From assembly GCA_020343715.1 (NCBI GenBank), contig CP070808.1, positions 1,383,765 to 1,391,624 on the forward strand: 7,860 bases of DNA, written 5' to 3'. Below the pieces are notes generated by a model, which ran no database searches, had not been told where the DNA came from, and saw only the letters and a list, made by a program, of their open reading frames with translations. How positions within the stretch are numbered: the first letter of the stretch is position 1; the number at the start of each line of letters is the position of its first letter. Shown here one piece after another: positions 7,214 through 7,860 of this stretch. Both the position numbers and the translations under genes were made by a program. Source of the stretch: Thermoplasmata archaeon (GTDB lineage Archaea > Thermoplasmatota > DTKX01 > GCA-020343715).

Positions 7214-7233
7214 ATTTGAGCAATTGTTCAAAT
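7214..7233. promoter_or_regulatory. Probable ArsR/SmtB-family operator (imperfect palindrome)
   Basis: ATTTGAGCAATTGTTCAAAT is palindromic at nine of ten base pairs; only the G at 7219-7220 region and its partner T break the symmetry. The core TGA-x-CAATTG-x-TCA resembles operators known for SmtB/CadC-type repressors, built on TGAAC-AATTG-like half-sites. A second, wider inverted repeat shares its right half: TTGAACA at 7208-7214 and TGTTCAA at 7225-7231. The palindrome lies 18 bases before the repressor's own ATG and overlaps the AT-rich promoter DNA, so autorepression by blocking TFB/TBP or polymerase is the likely mechanism. Since it sits between divergent genes, an effect on aspS cannot be excluded. 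Confidence 0.65.
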
Positions 7234-7238
7234 ATAAC
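7229..7238 (+). promoter_or_regulatory. AT-rich promoter element (TATA-like) next to the operator
   Basis: CAAATATAAC is the only strong TATA-like sequence near the repressor gene. Its centre is only about 17 bases before ATG 7251, too close for the usual ~27-base TATA-to-start distance, so its assignment to this gene is uncertain. On the minus strand it reads TTATATTT and could drive aspS with a leader of roughly 85 bases. Confidence 0.35.
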
Positions 7239-7250
7239 GGGGACGAGCCC

Positions 7251-7610
7251 ATGGCAACGAAGGACGCACCCACCTGCCAGGTCCGTGCGCTGCACGAGGA
7301 CGAGGTCACGAGGGCCAGGTCGTACTCCCTCCCCGACGGCGAGGTCGAGCAGCTGGCCAGGCTCTTCAAGGTCCTGGGCGACCCAACCAGGACCCGCATA
7401 CTCCGGGCCCTGCGTTCCGGGGAGCTGTGCGTCTGCGACATAAGCCACGTCCTGGACATGTCCATCTCCTCGGTGTCCCACCAGCTGCGCGTGCTGCGAG
7501 AGCACGACCTGGTCCGGTTCCGCAAGGAGGGCAAGATCGTCTTCTACACGCTGGCCGACCCCCACGTGCTGGCCCTCCACGAGACCGCCCTGGAGCACGT
7601 AAGGGAGTGA
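7251..7610 (+). CDS. ArsR/SmtB-family metal-sensing repressor, CadC-like
   Basis: A 119-residue winged-helix dimeric repressor expected to leave its operator when metal binds, switching on the efflux gene behind it. The ArsR core is complete: L-G-D-P-T-R near residues 42-47, the alpha3 metal motif E-L-C-V-C-D at 58-63, and the recognition helix S-I-S-S-V-S-H-Q-L-R at 71-80, followed by the wing F-R-K-E-G-K-I-V-F-Y. Two metal sites appear present. An alpha3N thiolate site would use C9, C60 and C62, as in the Cd/Pb/Zn sensor CadC, though the second N-terminal Cys of CadC is replaced by Ala. An alpha5 site would use D103, H105, H116 and E119 with exactly the SmtB spacing. This favours Cd/Pb/Zn over arsenic. 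ATG 7251 is chosen; TTG 7224 lies inside the operator. It has no good SD site. Four bases separate it from the HMA-domain gene, so they are one operon. Confidence 0.92.
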   Translation: MATKDAPTCQVRALHEDEVTRARSYSLPDGEVEQLARLFKVLGDPTRTRILRALRSGELCVCDISHVLDMSISSVSHQLRVLREHDLVRFRKEGKIVFYTLADPHVLALHETALEHVRE

Positions 7611-7611
7611 T
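7604..7611 (+). promoter_or_regulatory. Shine-Dalgarno site for the HMA-domain gene
   Basis: GGAGTGAT overlaps the repressor's TGA stop and resembles the SD consensus GGAGGTGAT with one base missing. GGAG at 7604-7607 is seven bases before GTG 7615. An in-frame TAA at 7600-7602 leaves this GTG as the only sensible start, and the arrangement suggests translational coupling to the repressor. Confidence 0.55.
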
Positions 7612-7614
7612 ACC

Positions 7615-7860
7615 GTGCCAGATGATGACGCCCCCGTCCTCCACGAGTTCTGTATACGCGGTCTCCATTGCAGCGACTGCGCCAAGACCGTCAAGAACGG
7701 GTTGGAGAGGCGCGATGGTGTCGATAACGCCGATGTGAACCTGGGTTCTGGCAAGGTGTGCGTAACCTACGACCCGGATACTATCGAGCCAGAGACCATC
7801 GAGGGGGCCGTCGTCAAGATGGGCTACTCCGTAGAGCGGGGGGAGGTCGAGGAGGAGGAG
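7615..7860 (+). CDS. N-terminal part of a heavy-metal P-type ATPase, HMA domain (partial)
   Basis: The frame opens with GTG and runs through the right edge, giving 82 residues. Residues ~10-74 form one heavy-metal-associated (ferredoxin-like) domain: the metal loop G-L-H-C-S-D-C with C19 and C22, then a helix ending D-G-V, a strand with A-D-V-N-L-G-S-G-K-V, Y-D-P-D, and the closing M-G-Y. The loop resembles the G-x-D/H-C-x-D-C form common in ZntA/CadA-type pumps. The acidic stretch from residue 75 (E-R-G-E-V-E-E-E-E) would be a linker to the membrane part. Placement directly after a CadC-like repressor makes a Zn/Cd/Pb-exporting P1B-type ATPase the best call. The transmembrane, phosphorylation and ATP-binding regions lie outside the window, so a chaperone fusion or mercury/copper protein is not excluded. 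A stand-alone chaperone of ~70 residues is unlikely because the frame stays open. Confidence 0.8.
   Translation, partial: MPDDDAPVLHEFCIRGLHCSDCAKTVKNGLERRDGVDNADVNLGSGKVCVTYDPDTIEPETIEGAVVKMGYSVERGEVEEEE

Noticed and set aside
7123..7215. ATG 7158 or ATG 7215 as start of aspS
   Set aside because: The extra residues do not resemble AspRS N-termini. ATG 7158 lies within the possible TATA box, and ATG 7215 lies within the operator.
7224..7250. TTG 7224 as start of the repressor gene
   Set aside because: It lies in the middle of the operator palindrome, has no ribosome site, and the ATG at 7251 gives an N-terminus that aligns with CadC.

Overview
The window reads as chromosomal DNA of a GC-rich archaeon. 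The evidence is an archaeal/eukaryotic-type prolyl-tRNA synthetase with a C-terminal zinc domain, an archaeal-type PheRS alpha chain and AspRS, TATA-like boxes about 27 bases before several start codons, and start sites that lack Shine-Dalgarno (SD) sequences. A membrane-anchored subtilisin next to an Ig/cadherin-like surface protein would fit Thermoplasmatota, but that placement is a weak inference. Coding density is high, no gap exceeds 300 bases, and I see no mobile element, CRISPR array, tRNA or rRNA.

Bases 1-2392, plus strand: the 3' end of a gene for a cell-surface protein (Ig/cadherin-like fold, one transmembrane helix, basic tail) overlaps by four bases a gene for a secreted, membrane-anchored S8 serine protease. 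The two look translationally coupled and both products act at the outer face of the membrane.

Bases 2393-7122: a translation block of three class II aminoacyl-tRNA synthetases. proS is on the plus strand with a TATA box that implies a leaderless mRNA. On the minus strand, read from right to left, are aspS, pheS and a gene for a 74-residue two-helix membrane protein. Each has its own promoter-like element, so this looks like neighbouring units rather than one tight operon. pheT, encoding the PheRS beta chain, is not in the window.

Bases 7123-7860: a divergent intergenic region holds a 20-bp imperfect palindrome of ArsR/SmtB operator type embedded in AT-rich promoter DNA. It is followed by a CadC/SmtB-like metal-sensing repressor and, four bases later, the start of a gene with an N-terminal heavy-metal-associated domain, most likely a Zn/Cd/Pb efflux P-type ATPase. 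Together they form a probable autoregulated metal-resistance operon that runs off the right edge.

No clearly new system is visible. The most interesting points are the operator and dual-site sensor, an atypical residue at a tRNA-specificity position of AspRS, and a split between SD-led non-AUG starts and leaderless AUG starts.
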